Positions 1-12,918 of a stretch of DNA of 64,000 bases are shown in pieces. Under the pieces are notes generated by a model. It worked only from the letters and a program-made list of their open reading frames with translations, searched no databases and was not told the DNA's origin. The position numbers were made by a program, and so were the translations under genes. Each line of letters opens with the position of its first letter. Within the stretch, counting starts at the first letter, position 1. Origin of the DNA: Eremophila alpestris peregrina (lineage: Eukaryota; Chordata; Aves; Passeriformes; Alaudidae); contig WMCF01000012.1 in assembly GCA_009792885.1 (NCBI GenBank), forward strand, positions 12,009,099 through 12,073,098. The letters are read 5' to 3'.

Positions 1-1639
1 TGAAACAAGGCTAGAAAACACAGATGGGGGGAATAAAATCCTAATTCTGCCATTCTTCCCTGCATATCCCAGTTCATCCATAAAAAACATTCTGGATTTC
101 ACAGGTATAGAAAAACTTCACTTTAATAAGGATAATATGGATACAAAAAAGTAAACAACTTGCTTTAAAGTAAGTTCGTTAGTGTTTTAAGGAGTATAAT
201 AAAAAATCTTTACATAATAGTTGTCAACAAATGAGGAGAATATTGTTATATACTGAGAAAAACTCCATAGGTTTACGAGTACTGCTTGTCATAAAAATTC
301 TACAAAATATATTACACCAGTATTCCCAAGAAAAACAAGGTATTCATTATTGAAAGTTAGATTAAGAAATAATATAATTATTTATCAATTCACTACAAAG
401 AGGTCATATCTCTGCTTTGGAATTAGCCATTGTGCCCAGTAATTTATGGATTAATTTACTTAGCCAACATCTTGCTAAAAATAGTTAAAAAAAAAACAAA
501 AACAGATTTGAAAAACTTGAAATACAGATTAAAGAAATGGAGTGAAGAACAGTGAAGAACTGCACTAGTCAAAGCTCTGATATTAAGAAGGACATTAGGA
601 AAAATCTAAACTTCAAAAGTAATTCTGTGACTTTGACTTTCTTGTATAAAAGTGTGGGAAGGCTTTGAAAATGGCAGAGTTGTTTTTAATAAATGGCAAA
701 ACAAGAAACACTGTTGAAATAGCTATTTGACATACTTTTAAAATATCTGCAAACATGGATGGGAAAACATGGAAGGGGAAAATGGATAAGAGAATGATAT
801 TAAACTTCTTTTACCAGTAAGATGGTAAGAAAAATTATTAATGTATATTTTAGCTTTTTAGTATCTAAGGAATTGGTAATGAAAAGTCACTTCACCTATC
901 ATCAGTGTAGTGCTGCTTCTGAGGTAAAATGAGGCTTCATTTTAACAATATAAGAAGTGTTATAAATCAATCACCTAATGACTTTGGCATGCAATCAAAC
1001 ACTTCACAGGTGGAATTGAAGGGAAATATTTCAAGTTTAAGAGGACAGCTATGTCTGAGACTAGGTGAAATTATTCAGTAACTGAATGGAAGTTTTCATT
1101 TGTGTCAATATAATGGAGATTACTTTATCTCTGTGCCTTAAAAGCATGTTATAGTAGTTCAATACAAACCCAAAGAAAAGTGTAGCACATTACAGAAGGA
1201 TGCTAACCTGAAGGCATTACTGTCAGGTCTCAACTTTAGTTTAGCTAAGGTTCCTGAAGCCCTTTGATAACTAAACAGTTGCATGTAATACAGCAGTACA
1301 GGGTATGGGATAGTTAAATTATAACTATGAATACTGAATTTTGACTGAGATTTCAGAGCTAGCACACTTTTTCTATGGATTAAATATTTTTTTGTACCCT
1401 GAAGAAACAAAAATAACAGGTTTAGTGTAAAGTCAAAAAACACGTACCATTAATGCAAGGGTGAAGATTAGCAGAAATCTGATTGTGAATAATTTTTATG
1501 GGGAAAACAGCTGCTCAGGTGTGTGCCACTCATAATGTGGAGACAAGACAGCATGAGTATATGATGGTGAAAAATACAAATATTTCTGCCATTTTAATTC
1601 ATCAAAATTCTACAAAATGCAGTGGGTTTTATCCCTGTA
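1..1639. other. AT-rich non-coding stretch, no gene seen
   Basis: I see no gene, repeat family or RNA in this stretch. Open frames are short, AT-driven and show no recognisable protein family. Short poly(A) and poly(T) runs occur throughout, as expected for neutral AT-rich bird intergenic or intronic DNA. Confidence 0.6.
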
Positions 1640-1716
1640 TTGGTCATTCACTCAACAGTGGGACTTGATGATCCTTGTGTGTTCCTTCCAATTCAAAGTA
1701 TTCTGTGAATATTCTT
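1640..1716 (+). mobile_element. CR1 LINE 3' tail fragment
   Basis: A short match to the terminal part of CR1. The line around 1660-1716 reads like the CR1 end 'ggacttgatgatc ... ccttccaa ... attctgtgaat', where the last bases resemble the ATTCTRTG repeats that end CR1. Only the 3' untranslated tail is present, so this is a heavily 5'-truncated copy, the usual outcome of CR1 retrotransposition. It is old, judging by the mismatches. The left boundary is approximate. Confidence 0.6.
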
Positions 1717-4700
1717 TGAAGTAAAATTAAGTATTGATTGCAGTACTAGAAAACTAAGCCTTGGGGAAAAGGCACAAAGTTCCCCGGTTTGCAATATGTT
1801 CTGTGAGGAATTTCATATTAGTGAGAGATCATAACCTTATTCATATGTCTTGTTTGAAAGATGGCCTCTCTGGTTACACAGTGATTATCACTTGGCTTGT
1901 TTACTGATTGGCAGGGAAGTGTGCCACTAGCTGAATCACCCACACAGATGAGAAGGTTGCAGGAATGGAAATAATAAATTAGGTTGACCTGCAAGAGCTG
2001 CAAGAGCCAACCAGATTGTGAAAATAAGATTCATATGAATTACAATACATTTCTGGTGACTTTCTGAACGAACCTTAACAGGAGAGTTCCACTTCTTTAA
2101 TGCAGTTGCTGCTATGACTGAGTAGAAAGTCTGAACTTTTGAGCTCAAGCTTTTCTGTTGCTGTTTCCTTGTGCTACACAGCAACACTTAAAATTGTAAA
2201 CATTAGGGATGATAGGGTCAAAAGATCATTTTTGTGTATTATTCTAATTAAAGACAAAGTTTTTCTACTTAAATTTTCTGTATGAAAGAGGAAAACACAT
2301 TTCTTAGGTATTTTTAATTAGTAGCCCTGCTTCTTATAAAAGATACACTAACTTAACTACTTCTAAAACATTTTAAGCAGAAGGGTAGTCACTATGGAAA
2401 CAAATTATATCAAGTTAATCAATTAAATTACATCTTGCTGATATAAAACTTCCCATTCTACACATTTTAATGGTTGCATTGGTATGGTCCTTTACAATTA
2501 TGAAGAGAAAAGTAAACTCTTGTTAATTTGGAGCACATAGGTAAGAAATAAAGACATAAAATTGTTTATTGTAGCAGCCATCTCTAAAAAAGTGCTCATA
2601 AGAAAATCCTGTAAATCTTGAAAAAGGCAATGCCTGAAAAATAGGGCTTAATACTTGCACTTGTAACCAAATTGCAATTAGACAACGTTGCTTAAGCTGC
2701 AATCTTAACACAAATTCCTAGCGCTGTACTGATAAAGAGATTTTCTAGTAATCATGACAATAACCAGCATCCTATCCATGGAATAAAATTCCCTGGGAAC
2801 TAATGCAAAATTAATCACTCGAAGCCTCTGGAAAAGAAATGGGAGACCTGGGAAAGAGACATATTTTTATGTTACATGGACACTGACGTAATGATTCACA
2901 GCCTATCAATAAAAACCTTTTTCCAAAAAGCAAACTGCTGTTTACATTTCTATATATATGTATATCACTATCTATAACCTAGAGAGAAAAATATATCTAT
3001 TACCTCTAGTTTTTGAAAAACTTTCTATATAAATATTGATCAGATTGGTGCTAATCCTTTTTTTGAACCACCACACTACTTAATGCAAACCAAGGATAAA
3101 TAATGAATAAAGAAGCAATGTTTTTATTATTGTCTTGTGAGGGATTAGTTTAATAAGGTGAGTTATGAACATATAGTATGGCTACATTTTCAACAAACCA
3201 AATAGTAAGTAAGAATGTCATGTGAAGAAAGGACCTTTACCCTTTCAGCTGGGGGAAATCTTTTACAGTGTCTCAGGCATAAACTTCAGAAAATGGAAAA
3301 ACAGATGTTCTGGTTGCTCAGATCCATGTCAACACACACACATACACACACACACATACTTTTCTGAGTCAGTAATACTGCTTGTATTATCTACTTTACC
3401 ATGATTGATTAGCAAATGTTGCTGTTTCAAGCTCAGTGTGTTTTTGTTTCACTAGTCTAGTTAAAAGCATTGCTCAACAATAAATTATCCTGTCTGGAGG
3501 GAAAGAGGCTTGAGAAAAATGAAGCCAAAGCTATTACAATTATTTGTACTGGTTATTTTCTTCAGTAGCCTTAAAAATATTTCAAAATTGACTTTAAAAA
3601 TCCTTCACCTCAAAGGTGATTTTTATTGATTAGAAGCAAGTGATTTAGTTCCTGTGAATTGTCATCATAAATATTACTCATGGGTTTGAAATCCATTATA
3701 ACGATTGCCCAGGTTTTTTTCTGGAGAAAATCAACTTCTGAGTTCCAATTTGCTCAGATAAGATGCCCATTTTCTTCTCAAGTGGACACTCCAGAATTCC
3801 CTCAGAGAAACTGTCAAATCTGCTAAGAAACATAGGATTCTTACACAACAAACTGCGAACAGTTTCTGAGGAATTAGAATAATATGTGGTCACTCTACTG
3901 ATAACTGTTACTACTGTCTGAGTCAGGGAAAAAGACATGTGTAAAAGAGCTTTCACTCATTCCTTTTCCCAAGTACTTTCTTTCTTGTTGCTGTTTCAGG
4001 AGATGTTTTTGTAGTCACATTGGGAAGTTGCAAACACCCTGACTCAAGTCATGTCCCTTTTGCTTCCTGGAGTGCCTCACTCTAGGTTTGTTTATGAAGA
4101 ACCTCTTCAAAGAAGCTGTTTCTTAGAGCAGCTTCCTTCCTCTTTGTACAGTTGCTGTCATTTTTGAAAAGCAAATGGCTGCATTTTGAAATTCTATTTC
4201 TACTTTCCATGTTTTAGAATTTCTTGAGTGTAAAATTGCATAATAATCTTCATTAATTTAGCTTATATTTCTGTCAATACTCAAGTAGTGCTATGAAATG
4301 ACATCTTTATAAATTGTTGCCACATGTCCCAGATTCATATCAGTAGTGAATTCAACAATTATGCTTTCATATTTGTATAGAAACAGATCCAGAAGTAGCT
4401 CTGTTAAACGTCATTGATTTGCTTATTTGCTACTGAACCACTGACAAGGTTAAGAATGAGGAATATTTTCATAATATTGACTACCCCATGGCACTATACT
4501 TTGCACATAGCTCAAGAGATGGAACTAAAACCTGAAAATCCCATTAGGTTTTTCACCAGTGTCTCCCTGGTAGTTCTGCCTCAGTTTCTCCTATATTGGT
4601 GTTGTTGCTTGGAAAACTGCTGTGCCTAAAAGAGATAAAAAATACATTTAAGCTTACTTACCCACAGTATTCTGAGATACTTCACATTGTAAAAGTTACT

Positions 4701-7700
4701 TATAAGCTGTTTGCATTTTCATTAAATGTCTGAAATGCCAATACACTCTCACTTTTTTTTATTAAATGCATGTTTTACTTAAGAGTGCTATAAATTATCT
4801 GGCACCCCACCTAAGGATAAATTTTACACCTGTAAGTGGCTATTGAACTAGATACCACAGGGAATGGACAGGCTGACAAATCAATTGTAGTCCACAGTCT
4901 ATATTTAATATATTTTGTGTAATTAGTCTGTCAGTTCAAAAGATACTTCTCTAGATCTACATTTGTTTTAGCAGCTTTTCAAACTAGTTCCTTATTAATG
5001 ATTTTTCTTTCCCAAATTTGGTCGGACTGTCACAATTCATTTTCTCTGATTAACCACTATTTTAGCATCAATGCCCTTACATTCAATTTTTCAAAGTATG
5101 TCTCATTGTAAGCCAAATTTCTGGCTATGCAGGATTTCAAAACTGCAATACTTTTGAGCTGGGCAGGTACCTTGCAATCCACCCCAAGTAGCACAGGACA
5201 ATCAGTTCTACTGTTATCTGTTTTTACCTTTTCCTTTCCTGATCTCTTTCACTTCACTAAAAGTAGTACAGCACTCTTTTTTGGTTTTGCTGGGTTGTTT
5301 TTTTTTTTTCCACTTTGGAACTTTTAATGGCTCTGCTGGAGAATTGTTTGGTGTTCTTAGTTTTAGCTCATTAATTTGCTCCTTTGTTTTCTCTGTGTTG
5401 CTGACAATATATTCTTTTTTTCTTCACATTTAGGTGTCAGATTATTCAGCAATTTGCAGAATATGTTCCTGAAATGGAACTTGTAATATTTAAAAGAGAT
5501 AATATCAAGCACAAAACAGAATCAGAAAATACAAATACAGTGTATATACACACATATATAAAAGGACAAATCTTATTGCCACTATCCAATGTTTTAGCTA
5601 GTATTCCTGGAAAGTAGAGACACCATTTATTATTAATATTCATTCCAATTGGCTTTATATATTTTCCTTTTTGCAAGGCTCAGAATTTTGAACATGATTT
5701 TTGGCATAAGGGTTGTGAATTTTAAAATGCTGTTGTAGTAAATTTTTGGGCGTTGATCACTCCAGCAATCAGATTTCAAGAACTAATTCAAGTTACATCA
5801 GGCTAATTTCAATTCTGTCAATTCATTATAGTCCAAAGGTTTCAAGTCCTTATGCTTCCCTAAGTTCACTTACTCTCACTGTAGTCTTCCTGATGTTTGC
5901 CCTGTTCCATTGTGGTGTCCTGTACATACTGAATTGTTGCAACGGATAAATTTTAAAAGTCAAGTATATGTATTAATAAAAATTAACAATGAAAAAGCAA
6001 ATTGCAATCCTAAATTTGAATAAGTACTGACCTCATTGAAAAAGTTATGCAAGTTTTATGTAAGAGTAAAAAATTATGTTTAAGTATTCTAGTGGTTAAA
6101 AAATAGCACAGTTCCTTTAATATATATCTATATAATTGTTTCTTTTCTTTCCCCTTGAGATATCCCTTGAGTAAAGCAGTAAATGACTTGCTTTTAGAAT
6201 AAGCTGATCTTAAAGTCCAAATAAGTAGAGAATGATGCTTTATCCAACAAGGGTCTTTCAGGACATATTCCTACTTCTGCAGGACATTCAAGTTTTAGGC
6301 CAAATCCTGGATGATGTTTTTGATCTTTTATTAGACATGTGTAGAATATACTCACAGTTCACTCCATTACTTCAAATACATAATTTGCAGCACTTACTGT
6401 GGAGTGTTTGGATTTGAATAATGAATTAAATCACTGAATTTTAGCTGCAAAAATGCATGATACAAGCTACTTTTGCATAACAACGGTTTCCAATGCCTTC
6501 ATCATGACCTTGCTCCTCTTGAGCTATTTCATTTCTGTTGGGCAAATTTTGCAACAATTTTGCCACAACTTCCTGGTGATTCTGTACTAGTTCAAGACAA
6601 CAGAATGTACTGTAAATACCCTTACTCTCTTACCCACTCCAAATGTCAGCAAATAAAGCTATTTTAAGTGTGTTACCCAGCAGCATTTGCTTTAGATGGG
6701 CATTCTCCAACAGCATTGCCACAAAATGAAAAATTTTTCCTCATGGAAAGGCTCACATTTGTGCAAGCAGACTCAAAATAGATAGAACATAATTTCAGCT
6801 CAGGGATAAATCTTATCTTTATTTCTGAAGAATTTGAAGTTCAGGAGTGCATGACTAAGGCTTCACATTTATTTTTTGTTCCTTTCCTAGAAATAAAATA
6901 ATTATGCTGGTTTAATGAAGGAATAAAATTTTAAAATGCCTCTGTTTACTGATGTGCAAAAAAATTTTCATAATTATAACAATTGGGTAAGTTTTTTTCT
7001 AGTCTTTAATTTTGGAAAATGATTAGGGAATTCATACTTTTGCAATTTTCATATTTAGCTGAGTTTACAACTGTCAGTGTTTCTACAACTGTTCTTATTT
7101 TAGTCTTCAATGAAGTCTTCGCCTTGGAATCTTTATTTTGGGAAGGGTGGAGCTGGGAATACACAAGTAGTGCTTTTCAGGGTTGGGCAGAAAGAGGAGC
7201 AGATGTCAGTTCTGCGCCTTTACTGATAGCCTTTTGTCCTCCCCTTGGTGAATATTCACTTTTCTAAAAATGTATTCTTGACAGCAATGTTTGTGTATTT
7301 CAATCTTGAATTGTGCCTTACTATTTTGATCTTTCAAGTACAAAACAAATTAGGTGACATTTGTCCATTCATTATTTGGTGAGGATGAAATTCACTCCAA
7401 GGTTTATGGTTGGATCAAGGCTTATTTTGCACTAAGATATCACACAGAGTTTATTCTTGCTTGCTTGAATGTCTGCTTTCCATTTATACATAGAAATGGT
7501 CTTTTTTTTTTTTTTATCATCCCAGTAAAGCCCAACATGTAGTATGAATATCCACGAGGTACTGCTTCTTCAAATCCAAGAGACAGAATAATGTTACCTC
7601 TGTGAAGTTAGTCTTACTCAATCTGAGTTATATTAACAATGCTGCTGGTATGCCCAGCATGGAGATCAGGTGGTGCTGCACTCTGTTTTTATATCTGCAA

Positions 7701-8689
7701 GAGGAAACAGGAAGAGTGTTTATCTCAGAGCATGGTGTATATTTCAAGATATTTGGCTTGTCCCCCTACATTTACACTGCTGTGTATCATTTCTCTAGAG
7801 GTCCCATTTTTCTTCCTTTTTTTTTTGTTTTATTTTTTTACGTTTTCATAAATCAAAGTATCAGACTCAGTTTCAGCAGTCATACTCTTTACCATCTAAC
7901 TCAAGGACTTACGTAAGTCAGATATACAGAGTACTGATGTAAGCAGATGTCTCTTGTCACAGAAGTCTTTAGATTTGCAATAGATTTCTAGCATCTTAAA
8001 AGTCTTACTTTTCAAAGCATTTAGAAACATTTCCTAATCATAACTCTAACAACTTGCTAATGTTTGTAATTAATGTTTATTATTATTTCCCTCATATGGT
8101 GACTGAGGTGACTTTATCCTAATTTCAAATTAATGTCTCTTCTAGTTTCATTCCTCTCTAAAGATTTTAAATTTTATAAAGATCCCCTATTAGAGTGTTA
8201 TGACATCCATGTATTTATGGTTATTTGATGCCTTGATTTTTAGAATTTTAACTTTTTGTCATCTTCAGAATTAAGCACTATATGCAATATTATGATCTGA
8301 ATGGACAACTGTATTAACATAAAGCAGTCATCTTCTCAGTTAGAAGATCTGTGGTATCCTGTGTGTGAACCTTAGGAAATTGCGGTGTCTCTAATATACT
8401 TGGTAACTGACTAAATTTTAAGCACAAGTATTTTAATTTTTTAAAAAGTTTTAGCAGATTATTACATATAGTGCTTAAAATTTATTCCTAAAGAAAATTT
8501 GTTTAGGGCCTTTAGGAAACAGCAACAGAAAACAATTAAAGATATGGTTCAATATAATCATTATTAAAGGCCCAAAGCATGCTCCCACATCTAGTGCCAT
8601 AAATTATCTAACCCTCTGGAACTTAGATTTTTTTTCTCAAGGACATAAGGCTATTATGGCATATTTGCAATTTACTCTTACCTTTTCAG
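1717..8689. other. AT-rich non-coding stretch with simple repeats
   Basis: No gene is supported here. I see short low-complexity pieces: TATATG-type sequence near 2950-2975, a CA microsatellite at 3331-3358, a T-rich tract near 5270-5311, and a run of about 14 T at 7502-7515. Open frames of 60-104 codons (for example 7602-7916 on the plus strand) have hydrophobic, T-driven composition and no family signature. I read them as chance frames. Confidence 0.55.
3331..3358. repeat. (CA)n microsatellite, interrupted
   Basis: Alternating CA dinucleotides broken by two 'cat' interruptions. This is simple sequence and likely length-polymorphic. Seen directly. Confidence 0.9.
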
Positions 8690-9905
8690 TTGTGCAAATT
8701 GTGTCTAACTATTTCCAAAGTAAAAGGTCTAGACAAAGAGTCTAGAACAATCATTTCTGAGGAGCTGATCCAAATTGCCTCAACTATATGTTTCTCAAAC
8801 ATAATACTGGGTTCTGCTAAAGTCCAACATAAGCATCAGGCACAGTCAGCATGGGTTCAGAAGGGAAAAATCCTGTCTAATTTGATATCTTTCAACAATA
8901 AGATATCACTATCCTGCTGGTGGATGAAGGAAAACACAGTGAATGAATGTAGTTTATCTGGACCTAAGTAGTGTTTTTCATACTGTCTGTTAGAGTAGTC
9001 TTCTGATCAAGTTGTCCACCTGTGAAGAGCTGGTTGCATTTGGCCAGCAACTAGCCACAGTGGTATTTCTCAAGCCTCAACTTTGGGGCTTTCTGTTCAA
9101 CGTTTTTGTAAATGGTCTATATACAAAACCTGAGTGCTCCATCAGCAAGTTTATCAATGATACTTACATGGGAGGTGCTTAAGGGACAGGAGGTTTTTGC
9201 AGAGAGAGCTGGGTAGATCATAGCACTGGGTAATCATCAACAACTTGAAATTTAATAAGTGTCAGAGTCTGCATTTAAGGCAGAGTAACACTGAACCCAA
9301 GTTTAAATTGGGAGAGGAGCAGCTGGAGCTCAGCCCTGGAGTTATCAAATGCAGCATCACCAGCTGATCAAAATAATTAATTGTACTCAGTGTTGGTTCA
9401 GCCTCACCTTGAGTAATGTGTGTACTGTGGTTCTGGGCCTCACAATTTAAGAATTTTAAGGTCTTTGAATGCATCTGGAGGAGTGCAACAAAGCTGGTGA
9501 AAGCACTGGAAAGCATGTCCTGTGAGGAGTGACTAAGTCTAATCACTTGAGCTTGTCTAGTTTGGAGAAATGGAGCCTGGGAGGTGACATAATTGCTCTC
9601 TGCAGATTCCTTAGAAGGGAAAATAGACAAGGAGATGCTGATATCTTCTCCCCATATCCAGGCACACACAGTACACAAGAGGATCAGACTTGATTTTAGG
9701 AATCATCAAGGGAGTCATCAAAGCCTGGATAAGGTTTCATAGAGAAGTGGTTGATGGCCAAGGCCTGTCAGATTTTAAGAGGAATTTGGACAATGTCCTT
9801 CAAAACATGCTTTCTTTAACTTTGATCAGTCTTGAAGTGATCAGGCAGCTGAAGCAGATGATAATTGTAGCTCTGGAACTATTCTGTTCTATTCTATTCT
9901 ATCCC
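8690..9905 (+). mobile_element. CR1 LINE, 5'-truncated, old copy
   Basis: Decayed CR1 covering the middle and end of ORF2 (reverse transcriptase) and the 3' tail. Anchor text includes 'cagcatgggttc' at about 8849, equivalent to the conserved CR1 SMGF region, followed by a recognisable order of CR1 segments through the C-terminal part. The copy ends at 9881-9905 in ATTCT-type pentamers, the CR1 terminal repeat. Reading frame is lost many times, and the catalytic FADD-equivalent region near 9145-9165 reads as 'FINDT' in the best frame. The open frame on the minus strand at 9262-9678 is antisense to this element. The left edge is uncertain; sequence from about 8850 onward is firm. Confidence 0.8.
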
Positions 9906-10224
9906 AACTTTAACCCAGCAGGGTAAAGTCCAGGCAAAATAGGGAGCCCTCTGCAGGGCAGGTTGTCTAAGAAGTGTTTAAGAAGTAATTAGATATAAAT
10001 AAAACTATAGAAATGTCATCCTGAATTTGTCAGGCTTCTGATAGTTCTCATATTCGTAGTGGAGTTTCTCATGGTTTTTAGGTAGACAATGGAGTTGTTT
10101 GTGTAATGGGTTTTCAATGTTTACATTCTTTCTTACTAGGAAGAGAAAGCTTGACAAGCATTTCTGTTAGCCAGTGTGATTGGAGAGGTGGAGACTTTAT
10201 TCTCCAATCACTGGCCGTGATTAA

Positions 10225-10262
<38 letters not shown>

Positions 10263-10322
10263 TTTTATATATATATATACACTTATATATATATATATAC
10301 ACTTATATATATATATATACAC

Positions 10323-10359
<37 letters not shown>

Positions 10360-10716
10360 TATATATATATATATAGTTCCAGGCACAAATAAACTCTTTT
10401 TTCTTTCCTGTGTGTGAACATGTGTGTCGTGCCATTATTTCATGTATCAGTGCAACATAGACATCCAATTCTTCTTTAAGATTTTTATGGTGCTCATCCA
10501 GGAACACTGTGATAGAGCACTGATGGAATTTCTATCATTTTTTTCCAAGACTACAAGAAAATTTACTGTACTCTCATATTCTGTCTAATGAAAACTTCTC
10601 AAAGAAGGCAGGTTCACTGTATTTAGTTACCTGAATGACCTGTGCACAAATCAGAAGTCCAAACATGCAAGAGAATACCTGAAGTCATTTTTCTGGGTGG
10701 GAAATAGAATGAGGAG
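9906..10716. other. Non-coding spacer containing the TA/CA array
   Basis: Unique AT-rich sequence around the composite microsatellite. Open frames here that translate as tyrosine/isoleucine repeats are products of the TA array, not genes. Confidence 0.6.
10227..10376. repeat. Composite (TA)n/(CA)n array with 20-bp higher-order unit
   Basis: Starts as GTGTGTG then (TA)n. From 10259 three head-to-tail 20-bp units follow at 10259-10278, 10279-10298 and 10299-10318, each 'acactta/ttt' plus a TA run. Then come longer TA runs, a short (CA)n and a last TA run ending at about 10375. This is a microsatellite that has expanded as a minisatellite. The TA runs are self-complementary, so it could extrude as cruciform or hairpin DNA. 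Confidence 0.95.
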
Positions 10717-11496
10717 TGTAGTAGAGATGACCTGGGCCAGATGCCAGGCACCCACAAAAGCCTCTCCCTCTTGCAGTGGGACAGAGAAAAGGAAATTTAA
10801 TGAAGGATTAACGAGTTGACATAGAGGCAGGGAGAGTTCACTCATAGTTACCATCAAGGGCAAAACAGGCTTGACTTAGAGATATGAAGTAATTAAAGAG
10901 ATATGAAGCTAACAGCATCAGAGCAGGATAATGAGATAGTAATGAGGAGTGAAGTAAGCCCTTAAAAACACCTTCCCCCCACCCCTCCATCCTTCCATCT
11001 CTACCTCCTACCCCAGCAGTGCAGGGAGATGGCATGGGGGTTATGGTTAGTTCATCACCTGTGGTTTGTCCTGCAACTCAGGGAGTGCAATCACTCCCCT
11101 GCTGTACTGCAAGGTCCCTCCTATGGGAGACAGTTCACTGAGAACTTCTCCAACATGAGTCCATCTCAGCTCTGGCTCAGCCTGAAACACCTCCTGTCCC
11201 TCCTTCCCCATGTCCTTGGTGTCCACAGAGTTGTTCCTCTCACTTGTTCTCACTCTGGTCTTCTCAGGTCACAATTTCAAAACCACAACAACTATTTATC
11301 TTTCTTCTTAAATATGTTATCACTGAGGCATTATCACTATTTGCAGCTGGATCAGACTTGGCCAGCAGCATGTCCATCCTTTGAGCCACCAGATTTTGGC
11401 TCTGCTGGATATGGAAGAAACTTCTAGCAGCTTCTTACAGAAGCCACCCCTGTAGCCTCCCTGCTACCAAACCAGTAGTCATGCAAAACCAATACA
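10717..11496 (-). mobile_element. Solo LTR, ERVL-like avian family
   Basis: Read on the minus strand this is a complete-looking LTR of about 780 bp. It begins TGTATTGGTTTTGCATG at 11496 and ends CTACTACA at 10717, so it has TG...CA ends. Internal landmarks known from a common bird LTR family include 'gtagcagggaggctacaggggtggc' (seen in parts at about 11440-11470), the cluster of C-rich/G-rich sequence near 10975-11015, and the terminal 'ggtgcctggcatc'. The polyadenylation region near 10880-10910 is degenerate and carries a tandem copy of agagatatgaag. Flanks aggag (left) and agaag (right) could be a 5-bp target duplication with one mismatch. No gag or pol sequence is attached. Class assignment is from memory of the family and is less certain than its LTR nature. 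Confidence 0.75.
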
Positions 11497-12158
11497 AGAA
11501 GAAAGGAAGGATTTGAGGCAGACTTTGTTGTGGTGGGATTGTTGGTGCTATTACACAAAGGCTCCTTTCAAATACTGAAATGTTTTTTCTGCTTTTCTGT
11601 TTAGCATTTATAAGTACATATCATACATATAAGTAGTATGTATGAAAATAGCAACTTACGGTTTCTTCATTATATTAGAAAATATTGAAAAGGTAGCAGT
11701 CTGCTCTTTTTCTCTGCTTGGGGAAGGAGAAATAAAAAGTATTGTGCCATAAGGGTACTGCTTTTAAATTCTGATTAGCAAAACAACAGCAGAAAAGCAG
11801 AAAAGGAAGGAGTCCTTTAGCTGAATAGCTAAGAGTTGTATGCCAGTTTCCAACGGGAATATGCGTTTTATCAATTTTTTCTGAACTTGGCTAAGCAGAG
11901 AAAAATAGTATATACAATGACACCAATTCTTTGTCTCTCTTATTGTACTTTTTGCATCTTGGATAGAAAGTAAAATGAGTAACACTCATAACTCAAAATT
12001 AACTGGCAAAGCCACCATTACTATGATATCTATACTACAGCTATCTAACTAAATCAATAATAATGGTAAATATTTCCACAAACATGTAATACCCTCCTAG
12101 AACTGAAAGTTAAAAAGGAAACATAAACAGTAAGACAAAGGAAATTAAGAGAATGCCT

Positions 12159-12231
12159 TGGGGGTTTTTTTTGGTTTTTTGGGGTTTTTTTTTTTGGTTT
12201 GATTTGGTTTGGTTTGTGTTTTTTTTTTTTT
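12159..12231. repeat. G/T-rich low-complexity tract
   Basis: Runs of T interrupted by GG or GGGG (TTTGG-like units), with hardly any A or C on the plus strand. Similar tracts occur at 20149-20352 and 41559-41621. The complementary strand is A/C only. Confidence 0.85.
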
Positions 12232-12898
12232 AATTGTCTGAGGTTCAAATATGTTTTCAAGGATAAGATAAGCAATATGGTATAGAAAATGCACTTTCAA
12301 GCCTCTGCCTCAGAATTTTTCATTATAAATTTCTGTGTTGGTTACACCTCTTAGTGTTTTATTTTTAAGTGGTTCGTGATTTAAGCTACCTGAACCAGTA
12401 ATTTACCTAAGAAACATTTGCAGCAAATGTTTCCTGCCGTGAATTATGAGGAAAAGAAAATAAAATATATGGAAGAAAGTAAAAAGGTGTTTCAAGCTTT
12501 GTGTTTACTTGTGCTAACATTTTGAATGATATCACAGAATATTTGCATAACTACAAATACATTTGAATTATTTCTCTGTCACTCTTCAGACTGAAGGCAT
12601 ATATTTTTAACATAAAATTTCAAAACCAATTTTTTTAAAATTTGGTTTTTTAGCACTTCTGTTGAAAGCATTAGAGTGCTACTGCCAACATCCCCCTGTC
12701 CCTCTCTACCCACTGTTTGAATTGGAGGCATGAGGATTAAGAGGACACTCAACTATTTCCCCACAATTTCAGGAGCAGTGCAGCTTGAATTAAAGTCTGG
12801 CATGGCTTTAGATGGTGCAGCATCCAAAAGAAAGAGTCTTTGGGCAGAGGAAAATGAGTGACAATTAAAACTTTCATTGTTAACATTTTGGTTTGATT

Positions 12899-12918
12899 TC
12901 TGTTCTTTAAAGAACAGA
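12899..12918. other. 20-bp perfect palindrome
   Basis: TCTGTTCTTTAAAGAACAGA is its own reverse complement. It carries TGTTCT and AGAACA, the half-sites of steroid-receptor elements, but everted and four bases apart rather than in the usual inverted, three-base arrangement. Function is not implied. Confidence 0.8.

Noticed and set aside
10106..10507. Tyr/Ile repeat proteins on both strands
   Set aside because: Direct translation of the TA microsatellite.
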